A model generated the notes under the pieces. The model saw nothing but the letters and a program-made list of their open reading frames with translations. It had not been told where the DNA came from and searched no databases. A stretch of DNA of 64,000 nucleotides from Bradyrhizobiaceae bacterium (lineage in GTDB: Bacteria > Pseudomonadota > Alphaproteobacteria > Rhizobiales > Xanthobacteraceae): the NCBI GenBank assembly GCA_947481635.1, contig CANKHJ010000004.1, forward strand, positions 1 to 64,000, in the 5' to 3' direction. A program made the translations under genes and the position numbers. This document shows, piece by piece, positions 20,887 to 29,252 of the stretch. Numbering within the stretch: the first letter of the stretch is position 1; each line of letters opens with the position of its first letter.

Positions 20887-23800
20887 ATGCCCCCCCAATC
20901 AGTGGACGAGGTCGAGCGTTTTCTAAAGGCCAATAAGACAGGCGTTCCAAAAGGCGCCCGTGTCCTTCTGGAAAGTTTTATTCACCTAGCTCGGGGGGCC
21001 GGGACAGCTCGCTTAAAAGCTATAGATCTTCGTCGCGATCTTCAGTTGCGCGAGGGGCGGGTCGTGTATGCAGCTGGACTCCGTCAGCGACTCAAGCGGG
21101 CGAACAATCTCCTCAGCAGGAGGCACGCCACTTTTGAACTTAAGAGCAGCGCCGGTGATGTGGTCGCACAACCGAACGGCGTGCTGGACGCGCGCCGGGA
21201 CGAAGAGGAGCTGCAAGATAAACTCACCGGGATGTCAAACGAACTCGCCCGCGTTGATGCTGATGGAATAGTCGAGCCCTTCGCCAGTCGCGAACGAGAT
21301 ATCCTTTGGGTCTTTTTCTCATACGCTTGGCTCAACGAAGAAGAACATAAGATTCAGGATGAGTTTTTTCATCGTCTGGAAGAGAAATTGGCCTATCCGC
21401 CGGCCCAATTCGCGCATCTGCCGCGGATAGTTTTGTGGCGCGACACCCGAAATCTCGCCAAATCCACTACCGGAGACCAACAGTTGGATGACGCATGCGA
21501 TCGTGCGTTCCTCGGCGTGCTGTTGGTATCGAATAAGTATCCGCATAGTCAGGCGTGCGTGCGCGAGGCAGATTTCTTTGTCACCGCCAACGGCGACAAC
21601 TGCCCTGGAAAGTCGTGCATCGTTGTCGGAGTAAATATTCTTCCTAGCCAGATGCCCGCCCGGTTCACAGCAAAAACTAGGATCGCGCAACTCGGCCCAA
21701 AAGGTGAGCATCTCATTTCATTATGGGCATCAGGCAATACTGCTGACAGAACGCAGTTTGTAGATCAGCTCGCAAATCAGGTTTTCATCGCAGCGAATGA
21801 TTTCATAAGAATCCCTCCCCTCCAAAAAAAAAAGGACGCGGAGCGGTTTTTTGCGGCGTTCAGACCTACCGCCAATTCGCGCGAGGTGATCGAATCTTTT
21901 GCAAGACCCGGCAACGTCTCACCAAAAATCGTTTCAACTGGTGCTCTTGACGACGTCAAGGAAGGCGTCCCTATCGTAAAACATCTGATAGACTGGGCCT
22001 CTGCCACGACTGGTGATGCTCCTCGCCTCATAGCAATTCTGGGGGAGTTCGGCATGGGAAAGACAGTTACGTGTCAGCTTTTCACGCAGAAGCTCTTGGA
22101 GCTAAGACTGGATAATCCCGACCTGCCTCTTCCTGTTTATTTTGACTTGCGTGAAGTGGATCGGGTCGGGGAGGACGGCTCAGCCGATTTAGAGACGCTG
22201 ATCGGTCAGATGCTACGCAAAGCGGGAGAGGAGGCGCCTAGCGCAAGGGAGGTAATTAAGTTCATTCGTGAGCGCGGTGCGATTGTCGTGTTCGATGGAC
22301 TCGATGAGATTACCAACAAACTCTCGTACGATGCAGCCATCAAGCTTTATCGTGAATTGCTAGGTATTGTGCCTAGCGAACTCTGGGTGCGAGACACCGC
22401 CCAGCGCCGAATGTCGCGCCATACCAGAAGGTCAAAGCGTGATTTTGACGGTCCGCGAATAGTTGTCTCTTGCCGAACCCACTATTTCCGAGATGTGGCG
22501 GCTCAACGTGGCTTTCTTACGGGCACAGAGCGATCCAAACTTGAGGCTGACGCGGACATTGCTGCGTACTTCATGCTTCCATTCAACGATCAGCAAATAG
22601 AAAAGTACCTCGAGCTCCAATTAGGCAGAGAACAGGCGAACCGAGTAATTTCGCTAATCAAGGACACGTACAATCTCCGTGAACTCGCGGAGCGACCAAT
22701 TCTACTCCGGTTCATCCGCGAGACGTTTGAGCAGATCGAGCGCGAAAAGTTAGCTGGTCGGACCATCAATTTGACCCGCCTCTACGACATTTTTGTCGAT
22801 CGGATATTCGAACGTGACAACCCTAAGCACTTTATTCCAACACACGAAAAGCAACGGATTCTGCAGGCGTTGGCGCTCCATCTTCATCGCCGAAATCAAA
22901 CAGAGATTGGGAACGATAAACTAGAAGAGTGGTTTCAAGATTTCATTACGACTTCGCCGCGGCTCGCCGCGGCTCTGCAAGGCGCGGATGGCTTGAAGCT
23001 TTCCGAAATCTTCGCGCAAGATCTGCGCAATGCAAGTTTCCTTGTGCGGCCGGGGGAGAAGGCCTTCCGTTTTGCTCACACCTCGATTCGCGAACATTTC
23101 CTAGCAACCGGTCTGTACTCCGCGGTGTGCAGCGGAGAGGGTGAACGCATTTGGAATGTGCCACCACCTTCGGCCGAAACCATCGATTTTCTCCTTCAAC
23201 GGCATGCTATCGAGGAATCTCCGGAAAGGAGAGACTTCGAAAAGGGTTTCGTGACCCTTTTAGAACCCGAGCGCAGTGTTGCTGTGCGTCGGCTTGCCTT
23301 TGAAGTCTGGCTTGCTGCGCACAAGAGGGGGGCGCCCCTGGCGCGCCCAACTGTTCTTGGTCTAAGCAATCTTGATCTTCGTCTTCACGTGTTCGCGGGT
23401 GTCCCTGGGCAGTTACTCCCGCTTCAGCACAGCGTGTGGAAAGAGACGCAGCTTCATCAAACAGAGTTTAGGCATGCCGACTTAACAGGGGCAGACTTTT
23501 CTGATTCGGAGGCACCTATGACCCGTTGGATCAACTGTCAGTTAAGGTCTGCAGTCTTCGGCCATGCAAATCTAATCGGAGCACAGTGGCGAAAGTGTAA
23601 TATTCCGAGGGCCGCGCTGAACGAAGCGAAATTGCATGCGGCTCGTGCAACTAGTTGCCGACAAGGCGATACGACTTGGCGACCTCAACCTAAAATACCT
23701 GTCGATGCGACCAATTGGCGAGCTCGATCCCGATCATTTGCGACCCACTATTCGCTTGCGGTGGGTAAAGCCGATGGTAAGAACGTTATAGTGTCGGGCG

Positions 23801-25746
23801 GCTATGACAAGGCGATACGCGTATTTGACCTTGCCAGCGGGTCGCAAGTTGCTCTCCTCGAAGGACATCAGAATATCGTCCGCAACGTCGTTGTCGCGCC
23901 GCTTGACGGCCAAAATGTTGTTGTTTCGGGCGGATACGACGAGACGATCAGGGTGTTTGATCTTGCCTCGGGTACGCAGCTTGCTGTGTTGGAAGGACAA
24001 CCTGTCAACTCCATTGCAGTCGCGTCGCTCGGGGAGAAAAGCGTTATCGTAACAGGCGGCGACGACGGAGTGATCCGCGTACTCGATCCGTCCAGCGGTG
24101 CTCAGCTTGCCTTGCTTAAAGGGCATCAAGACGGTGTCAGCTGTGTTGCTGTTGCATCGCTCGGCGAACTAGATGTTGTCGTATCTGGCGGCTTGGACAA
24201 GATGATCCGCGTATTCAACCCGTCTACTGGCGAACAACTTGCTGTGCTGGAGGGGCATCAAGACAGTGTCAGCTGCATTGCCGTGGCATCGCTCGACGAA
24301 AGGAAAGTCGTCGTATCTGGCGGCCTGGACAAGATGATCCGCGTATTCGACCTTGCTACCGGCGAACAACTTGCCGTGCTGGAGGGGCATCAAGGCGCAG
24401 TCACGAGCCTCGCTGTGGCCTCGCTCGAGGGGGCGACTGTCGTCGTGTCAGGCGCGGTGGACAGAACGATTCGAGTTTTCGATCTCGTCAATGGCGCGCA
24501 GCTGTCTACGCTGGAAGGCCATCAGGGCTCTATCCACACGGTTTTGGTAACGCAGCTGGATGGGAGGAATGTGGTCGTGTCGGGCGATGATAAGAACACG
24601 ATCCGGCTATTCGATCTCTTAGGAAGAACACAGCTTGCGGTGCTGGGAGGATACAACGACGTCGTTAGCTGCGTTGCTGTGGCGTCCCTTGACGGTCGGG
24701 ATGTGGTCGCGGTCGGTAGCTTTGATCATAACATTAGGGTGGTTGATCTCACCACCGGAACACCGCTGACCTTATTGAAAGGACATCAGGGCGCTCTCAC
24801 TAGCCTCGCAGTGACCTCGTTGGGGGCGAAGACTGTGGTCGTGTCGGGCTCGACGGACAAGACGATTCGAGTTTTCGATCTCGCTAGCGGCGCCCAGATG
24901 ACCACGTTGGAAGGGCACCAAGATGCAGTCCGAAGCATCGCGATATCACTCCTTGACGAAAAAAAAGTAATCGTGTCAGGCGGCGACGACAAGATAATCC
25001 GAGTTTTCGATCTTGTTAGTGGGGCGCAGCTTGCGACGCTCGGAGGATGTTCGGCTTCGATCCTCGCGGTAGCGACGGCGTCACTCAATGGTCGGGAAGT
25101 AGTCGCGACGGGCTGTGATGACGGGACAGTCCGAGTCTTCGATCTTAGTAGTGGCGCGCAACTTTCTGCGCTCGAAGGGCATGAGGCTGCTGTTCGCAGT
25201 GTCGCGCTGACATCGCTTGACGGAAAGATGGTGGTGGTGTCGGTGAGTACCGACAAGACAATTCGAATCTTCGATATTGCGAGCGGTAAAGAACTCGCCG
25301 TCCTAAAGGGACATCAAAAAACTATAGATGTAGTCTCAGTGGCATTAGTGGGCGGCAGAAGTGTGATCGTTTCCGGTGGAAGAGACGATACGATTCAGAT
25401 GTTCGATTTGGCGAGCGGCGCACAACTCTCCAAGTTAGACGATCATCAGGATTGGGTTACGAGCGTTGCCGTGGCATCGTTACACGGGCAAGGAGTTATC
25501 GTGTCGGGCGGATATGATGGGACAATGCGTATATGCATTTTCAACCCGCAAACATTCGATTTTGTTAGCAAACTCTATGTTGTTCCGACAACGGGGTCGA
25601 CGCTCAGACTTGTGCCCGATGGAGATAGAGGCGATCTCGTGTCCTTTGCGTCGCCTGACGCGTGGCGAGACTGGGCCGCGAGCTACGACGCTGGTGGAGT
25701 TGGATACATGACTGACATCGACGATATGCCGGTTAGCGCCAACTAA
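20887..25746 (+). CDS. TIR-NACHT-pentapeptide-WD40 protein (NLR-like STAND immune receptor candidate)
   Basis: This 1619-residue protein is the only clearly accessory gene here. Residues 1-137 are unassigned. A TIR domain spans about 138-305 (FFSYAW at 143-148, IVLWRDTRNL, LLVSNKYPHSQACVRE); E227 is in the position of the catalytic Glu of NAD-cleaving TIR domains. A NACHT NTPase follows: Walker A GEFGMGKT at 386-393, Walker B FDGLDE at 469-474, SCRTHYF at 528-534. FAHTSIREHFLA closes the helical region. Pentapeptide-like repeats cover about 854-925 and fourteen WD40-like repeats about 956-1561, enough for two seven-bladed propellers. GGAG lies eight bases before the ATG. Two sampled lines inside are 53% and 47% G+C, against 75% at 26341-26400. 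By analogy with bacterial NLR-like proteins I infer that ligand sensing by the propellers triggers NTP-driven assembly and TIR NADase activity, perhaps against phage. No partner gene is adjacent. Confidence 0.85.
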   Translation: MPPQSVDEVERFLKANKTGVPKGARVLLESFIHLARGAGTARLKAIDLRRDLQLREGRVVYAAGLRQRLKRANNLLSRRHATFELKSSAGDVVAQPNGVLDARRDEEELQDKLTGMSNELARVDADGIVEPFASRERDILWVFFSYAWLNEEEHKIQDEFFHRLEEKLAYPPAQFAHLPRIVLWRDTRNLAKSTTGDQQLDDACDRAFLGVLLVSNKYPHSQACVREADFFVTANGDNCPGKSCIVVGVNILPSQMPARFTAKTRIAQLGPKGEHLISLWASGNTADRTQFVDQLANQVFIAANDFIRIPPLQKKKDAERFFAAFRPTANSREVIESFARPGNVSPKIVSTGALDDVKEGVPIVKHLIDWASATTGDAPRLIAILGEFGMGKTVTCQLFTQKLLELRLDNPDLPLPVYFDLREVDRVGEDGSADLETLIGQMLRKAGEEAPSAREVIKFIRERGAIVVFDGLDEITNKLSYDAAIKLYRELLGIVPSELWVRDTAQRRMSRHTRRSKRDFDGPRIVVSCRTHYFRDVAAQRGFLTGTERSKLEADADIAAYFMLPFNDQQIEKYLELQLGREQANRVISLIKDTYNLRELAERPILLRFIRETFEQIEREKLAGRTINLTRLYDIFVDRIFERDNPKHFIPTHEKQRILQALALHLHRRNQTEIGNDKLEEWFQDFITTSPRLAAALQGADGLKLSEIFAQDLRNASFLVRPGEKAFRFAHTSIREHFLATGLYSAVCSGEGERIWNVPPPSAETIDFLLQRHAIEESPERRDFEKGFVTLLEPERSVAVRRLAFEVWLAAHKRGAPLARPTVLGLSNLDLRLHVFAGVPGQLLPLQHSVWKETQLHQTEFRHADLTGADFSDSEAPMTRWINCQLRSAVFGHANLIGAQWRKCNIPRAALNEAKLHAARATSCRQGDTTWRPQPKIPVDATNWRARSRSFATHYSLAVGKADGKNVIVSGGYDKAIRVFDLASGSQVALLEGHQNIVRNVVVAPLDGQNVVVSGGYDETIRVFDLASGTQLAVLEGQPVNSIAVASLGEKSVIVTGGDDGVIRVLDPSSGAQLALLKGHQDGVSCVAVASLGELDVVVSGGLDKMIRVFNPSTGEQLAVLEGHQDSVSCIAVASLDERKVVVSGGLDKMIRVFDLATGEQLAVLEGHQGAVTSLAVASLEGATVVVSGAVDRTIRVFDLVNGAQLSTLEGHQGSIHTVLVTQLDGRNVVVSGDDKNTIRLFDLLGRTQLAVLGGYNDVVSCVAVASLDGRDVVAVGSFDHNIRVVDLTTGTPLTLLKGHQGALTSLAVTSLGAKTVVVSGSTDKTIRVFDLASGAQMTTLEGHQDAVRSIAISLLDEKKVIVSGGDDKIIRVFDLVSGAQLATLGGCSASILAVATASLNGREVVATGCDDGTVRVFDLSSGAQLSALEGHEAAVRSVALTSLDGKMVVVSVSTDKTIRIFDIASGKELAVLKGHQKTIDVVSVALVGGRSVIVSGGRDDTIQMFDLASGAQLSKLDDHQDWVTSVAVASLHGQGVIVSGGYDGTMRICIFNPQTFDFVSKLYVVPTTGSTLRLVPDGDRGDLVSFASPDAWRDWAASYDAGGVGYMTDIDDMPVSAN
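21824..21833 (+). other. Ten-A homopolymer at the TIR-NACHT junction
   Basis: Ten consecutive A residues encode part of Q313-K316 in the linker between TIR and NACHT. Loss of one A leads to a TGA at 21887-21889, and gain of one A leads to a TGA at 21948-21950. Either slip would therefore produce a TIR-containing protein of roughly 335-355 residues without the NTPase and sensor. Confidence 0.9.
23752..25570 (+). repeat. Fourteen tandem WD40-encoding repeats
   Basis: About 130 bases recur fourteen times in the 3' part of the TIR-NACHT gene. Each encodes a variant of VVSGG-D-TIRVFDL-SGAQLA-LEGHQ-V-SVAVASL. Copies at 24178-24262 and 24310-24394 differ at about 7 of 85 positions, so some units duplicated recently. 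A second homopolymer of eight A residues is at 24959-24966. Confidence 0.9.
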
Positions 25747-25940
25747 AGCCGTCGACGGCGGTCACCGCATCCGAACTGGCCGGACCCGCGCCCGGCAGGG
25801 AGCAGGCCCTAAGACAATGCGCAGTGTAAGTCACCTGTCCGACAAAAGAGTTCCAAATTGGGAGATCGTTAATCACACCCCAGTAGCGTGGAAGGGGTCG
25901 AATCGAGCCGACCCGCCCTTCGAGTGCTCAAGGCAGTTCC

Positions 25941-26252
25941 ATGCAACAAGACCGACGCAAAAGCCCGCGCCGCAAGCTCCGCTATCCCGCCCGAATCGAT
26001 CTCGGGGGTGACAATCCGAGGTGGGATTGCACTTTGCAGGACATTTCCGAAGGCGGCGCGAAGCTGCAACTGATCGGTCCGGACGTGCTCCCGCAGGAAT
26101 TCAACCTGCTGCTTGCGATGGGCCCGAAGACCAGCCGCCGCTGCAAGCTGGTGTGGCGGAGTGAAGATTATATCGGCGTTCAGTTCCTCGGCGCGGCGAT
26201 CTTTGACGGAAGCGTCCACCGCAGCGGCGCATCGGTGAGCCTCGACTGCTAA
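25941..26252 (+). CDS. PilZ domain protein (putative cyclic-di-GMP binder)
   Basis: The 103-residue protein is essentially a single PilZ domain. It has the N-terminal RRKSPRRKLRYPAR segment containing the RxxxR-type nucleotide-binding motif and LQDISEGGAKL, matching the D/NxSxxG motif. Both are needed for cyclic-di-GMP binding in characterised members. It has no output domain, so it probably acts as an adaptor. It stands immediately downstream of the TIR-NACHT insertion; 194 bases between them contain no feature I recognise. Its G+C matches the core genome, so it is unlikely to have come in with that gene. Confidence 0.85.
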   Translation: MQQDRRKSPRRKLRYPARIDLGGDNPRWDCTLQDISEGGAKLQLIGPDVLPQEFNLLLAMGPKTSRRCKLVWRSEDYIGVQFLGAAIFDGSVHRSGASVSLDC

Positions 26253-26295
26253 CCGCCTTCGCGCTGTGCTATCAGCGGCCGAAAGGCCGTTCCCC

Positions 26296-26988
26296 ATGAC
26301 TGACCCATCGAATCCTTCAACCGATGCCGCCGCGCGTTTGCGCGCGGTCCAGGCCGATGTTGCGGATGCCTGCCGTGCGGCCGGGCGCGATCCGGCATCA
26401 GTCACGCTGATCGCGGTCTCGAAAACATTCCCGGTCGACAGCATCACTCCGGTGATCGCGGCGGGCCAACAAGTGTTCGGCGAAAATCGCGTCCAGGAAG
26501 CCAAGACCAAATGGCCGGATCTGCTTGCGCAGCATCGAGGCGTCGCGCTGCACCTGATCGGGCCGCTGCAATCCAACAAGGCGAAGGAAGCAGTGGCGCT
26601 GTTCGACGCGATCCATGCGGTGGACCGGCCGAGCCTCTGTGCGGCGCTGGCAAAGGAAATCACCGCGCAACAGCGCCAGCCGTTGTTATTCGTCGAAGTG
26701 AATACCGGCGCCGAAGCGCAAAAGGCGGGCGTACTGCCGGAGGATGCGGATGTCTTCATCCGCGCCTGCCGCGAAACCTATGGCCTCGCCGTTGCGGGGC
26801 TGATGTGCATTCCGCCGCATGATGAAGCGCCGGCGCCGCACTTCGCGCTCACCGCCAAGATTGCGGCGCGCAACGGCCTGTCGTTGTTGTCGATGGGAAT
26901 GAGCGCCGACTTCAAGACCGCGATCGCGTTCGGGGCGACGCATGTCCGCGTTGGCACCGCGATCTTCGGTGTGCGCGACGGGCATTGA
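26296..26988 (+). CDS. YggS/PROSC family pyridoxal-phosphate homeostasis protein
   Basis: The 230-residue protein belongs to the PLP-binding YggS family (PLPBP), which buffers pyridoxal phosphate and influences amino-acid metabolism without a clear catalytic activity. Family marks are LIAVSKTFP with the PLP-binding Lys, FGENRVQEAKTKW, HLIGPLQSNKAKEA, and the late LSMGMSADFKTAIAFGATHVRVGTAIFG. The ATG at 26296 is preferred over an upstream in-frame GTG at 26266. It ends three bases before the stop of a convergent DUF4345 gene. Confidence 0.93.
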   Translation: MTDPSNPSTDAAARLRAVQADVADACRAAGRDPASVTLIAVSKTFPVDSITPVIAAGQQVFGENRVQEAKTKWPDLLAQHRGVALHLIGPLQSNKAKEAVALFDAIHAVDRPSLCAALAKEITAQQRQPLLFVEVNTGAEAQKAGVLPEDADVFIRACRETYGLAVAGLMCIPPHDEAPAPHFALTAKIAARNGLSLLSMGMSADFKTAIAFGATHVRVGTAIFGVRDGH

Positions 26989-26991
26989 CGC

Positions 26992-27384
26992 TCACTGGAT
27001 ATCGATTCGCGTCCGCGATTGCCACCACCACAGCATTGGCGTGACGCCGAGCTCCATCGTCAGCGCGAACAGCACGGGAAGTGGTGCGGTTTCGGACAGC
27101 ACCGCGTCAGCCAGGCGGGCGAGACCGCCGCAGACGACGATCAGCGTGAGAAGCCGAAAGCCCCGCGAGGCGGTCTCGATCCGCGGGATCATGCTCACGA
27201 AACCCAAGCCTGCTCCGAGCAACAATCCGGAGAGATAGCGGACGTGACTGTCGGCAGCCGCATCCAACAACCCTGAGCCGAACGGGCGAATGCCGCCGAG
27301 AATTCCCGCAATGCCGGCGAGGATCGGCACCAGCGAAGCGATGCCGATCGCCGCCTGCAAGCAGCGTCGCTCGCGGGGGCTCAC
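26992..27384 (-). CDS. DUF4345 family small membrane protein
   Basis: The 130-residue protein has four hydrophobic segments (about 11-30, 48-66, 77-97, 101-118) and matches the DUF4345 pattern, including RYLSGLLLGAGLGF in the second segment. No function is established for the family. It overlaps the upstream L,D-transpeptidase gene by four bases and is probably co-translated with it. Confidence 0.75.
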   Translation of the reverse strand: MSPRERRCLQAAIGIASLVPILAGIAGILGGIRPFGSGLLDAAADSHVRYLSGLLLGAGLGFVSMIPRIETASRGFRLLTLIVVCGGLARLADAVLSETAPLPVLFALTMELGVTPMLWWWQSRTRIDIQ

Positions 27385-27911
27385 CAGATTTTGATCCTGG
27401 TTCGTGGTCCGAGCATTCCGAGCAGTCGGCGAAGCGCCGGTGCGGTCAGCGCCACGCAGCCGGCGGTGGGCGCGAAGCCCGGTCGCGCGATGTGGATGAA
27501 CACCGCACTGCCCCGGCCGGCGATTCGCGGGCGGGCGTTGTGGTCGAGCTCAATGATCAGGTCGTAGAGCTGGTCGTCGCGCCACAGCCGGTCGCCGGCT
27601 TCACCCGCCGCCCGCCGGAACGGCCGGTTGTAGCGGCGGCTGGCCGGATCCTCGTCCCAAGCGACGTCGGGCGTGATTCGGCGCAGCGGGAGCCCGGTCC
27701 GGGGCGCAGGCGTGCGATCCGGCCGATACCAGAGCCGAACCAGCCTGAACACGCCTCTTGGGGTGGCGCCATCCCCCTCGCGTTTGTTCGCCCGGATACC
27801 CGACCGGCCCAGCGCAGCCGGGATCGCCAGTCCCCCGGCGACCAGCACCCCGCGCGCAGGATTGCTAGGCCGGGCCCGCACCGTGATCGTTGCGATCGTC
27901 TCGGACGGCAT
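27381..27911 (-). CDS. L,D-transpeptidase family protein (YkuD domain)
   Basis: The 176-residue protein carries the YkuD catalytic motif HIARPGFAPTAGCVAL near residues 141-156, with the nucleophilic Cys and the conserved His. Family members cross-link peptidoglycan or attach lipoproteins to it. No obvious signal peptide is present, which is common for this short subfamily (YkuD with KREGDGATPRG near residue 45). The following DUF4345 gene overlaps it. It diverges from the response-regulator gene across about 110 bases. Confidence 0.87.
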   Translation of the reverse strand: MPSETIATITVRARPSNPARGVLVAGGLAIPAALGRSGIRANKREGDGATPRGVFRLVRLWYRPDRTPAPRTGLPLRRITPDVAWDEDPASRRYNRPFRRAAGEAGDRLWRDDQLYDLIIELDHNARPRIAGRGSAVFIHIARPGFAPTAGCVALTAPALRRLLGMLGPRTRIKIW

Positions 27912-28023
27912 GATTTGCCAGCATTTACCGGGTGTTATGGGGGGCTAGTCACAAGTCACGCTTGCTCTTTTGGTGCGCAATGGTCTACTGCCCCGGACGC
28001 CGCAAGGCGAGGGGTTCGAACCG

Positions 28024-28710
28024 ATGACCAACGCCCGCAAGATTCTCATTGTCGACGACGATACCGAACTGCGCGAAGCGCTGGTCGAGCAGATCGCGTT
28101 GCATGAGGAGTTCGAGGCCATCGCGGTGGAGAGCGGCACCAAAGGCGTGCAGGAAGCCAAGGCCGGGCAGATCGACCTGGTGATCATGGATGTCGGGCTG
28201 CCGGATGTGGATGGCCGCGAAGCGGTGCGCATCCTGCGCAAGAACGGCTTCAAGGCGCCGATCATCATGCTGACCGGGCACGATACCGACTCGGATACGA
28301 TCCTCGGCCTCGAGTCCGGCGCCAATGACTACGTCACCAAGCCATTCCGCTTCGCGGTGCTGCTCGCGCGCATCCGTGCGCAATTGCGCCAGCACGAAGC
28401 GAGCGAAGATGCGGTCTTCACCATCGGGCCTTATTCGTTCCGGCCGAGCTCGAAGCTCTTGCTCAACCAGAAGGGCACAAAAGTCCGGTTGACCGAGAAG
28501 GAGACCGCGATCCTGCGGTATCTCTATCGCGCCGGACAGAAGCCGGTGTCGCGCGAGACCTTGTTGCAGGAAGTCTGGGGCTATAATTCCGGCGTGACCA
28601 CTCACACACTTGAGACGCATATCTATCGGCTGCGCCAGAAGGTCGAGGCGGACGCGGCCAGTCCCGCAATTCTGGTGACAGAGGCCGGCGGCTATAAGCT
28701 GGTGCCGTGA
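28024..28710 (+). CDS. OmpR/PhoB-type response regulator
   Basis: The 228-residue protein has a receiver domain with the acidic cluster VDDD at 10-13, phospho-acceptor D56 in LVIMDVGLPD, Thr in IMLTGHD and Lys in YVTKPF. A C-terminal winged helix (RLTEKETAILRYLY, TLETHIYRLRQKVE) binds DNA. It resembles the CenR-like regulators of alphaproteobacteria, but no kinase gene is adjacent, so no symbol is given. The start at 28024 has GAGGGG about ten bases upstream; the longer reading adds an unrelated leader. Confidence 0.9.
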   Translation: MTNARKILIVDDDTELREALVEQIALHEEFEAIAVESGTKGVQEAKAGQIDLVIMDVGLPDVDGREAVRILRKNGFKAPIIMLTGHDTDSDTILGLESGANDYVTKPFRFAVLLARIRAQLRQHEASEDAVFTIGPYSFRPSSKLLLNQKGTKVRLTEKETAILRYLYRAGQKPVSRETLLQEVWGYNSGVTTHTLETHIYRLRQKVEADAASPAILVTEAGGYKLVP

Positions 28711-28773
28711 CGATCACGCCACAACGCACATCGTATTCGCTCCCTCCCCGGCGCGGGTGAGGGCAGAGTAACC

Positions 28774-29241
28774 ATGAGCATCGAAGACGACATCGCTTTT
28801 CTCAGCCAGGTGCCGACGCTGAACCTGCTCGGCCGCGACGCCTTGCGGATTCTCGCAATCGGTGCCGAGAGCCGCTATCTGCGCGCGGGCGAGCTGTTAT
28901 TCGGTCTTGGCGACTTGAGCGATGCTGGTTTCGTGGTGCAGGAAGGTCAGATCAAGCTGGTGCTGGGCCGCGATTCAGGCGGCCATGAATTACACGCCGG
29001 ACCGGGTACGCTGCTCGGTGAAACCGCGCTCCTGGTCGAGACGCGCCGTCCGGGGACGGCGATGGCGGTGGAAGAGACCACCGTGCTGCGCATCTCGCGC
29101 AGCCTGTTCCTGAAGACGATGGAAGGCTTTCCCGATGCCGCCGCCCGGTTGCGCGACATGATCGCGGCGCGCACCGCGAATGCCGCGCGCGATATCGGCG
29201 ACGTCGCCGGATTGCTCGGCAAATTCGACGAGATCGATTGA
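28774..29241 (+). CDS. Cyclic nucleotide-binding domain protein without DNA-binding domain
   Basis: The 155-residue protein is a single cNMP-binding beta-barrel of the Crp type, with LRAGELLFGLGDLSDAGFVVQEG and PGTLLGETALLVETRRPGTAMAVEETTVLRI, the position of the phosphate-binding cassette. There is no helix-turn-helix after it, so it is not a Crp-type transcription factor. The gene follows the response regulator by 63 bases and may share its transcript, suggesting a joint signalling role. The ligand is unknown. Confidence 0.85.
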   Translation: MSIEDDIAFLSQVPTLNLLGRDALRILAIGAESRYLRAGELLFGLGDLSDAGFVVQEGQIKLVLGRDSGGHELHAGPGTLLGETALLVETRRPGTAMAVEETTVLRISRSLFLKTMEGFPDAAARLRDMIAARTANAARDIGDVAGLLGKFDEID

Positions 29242-29252
29242 AGCTGGCGCTG

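Noticed and set aside
24959-24966. Eight-A run in the WD40 region as a second slippage site
   Set aside because: It is shorter, and a shift there would only truncate one propeller; recorded but not proposed as functional.
23752-25570. Tandem repeats considered as a CRISPR array
   Set aside because: The repeats are about 130 bases, in one open frame, and encode WD40 blades; there are no short identical repeats with unique spacers and no cas genes.
20721-25940. Prophage or transposon carrying the TIR-NACHT gene
   Set aside because: No phage, transposase or integrase gene, and no terminal inverted or direct repeat, was found on either side.
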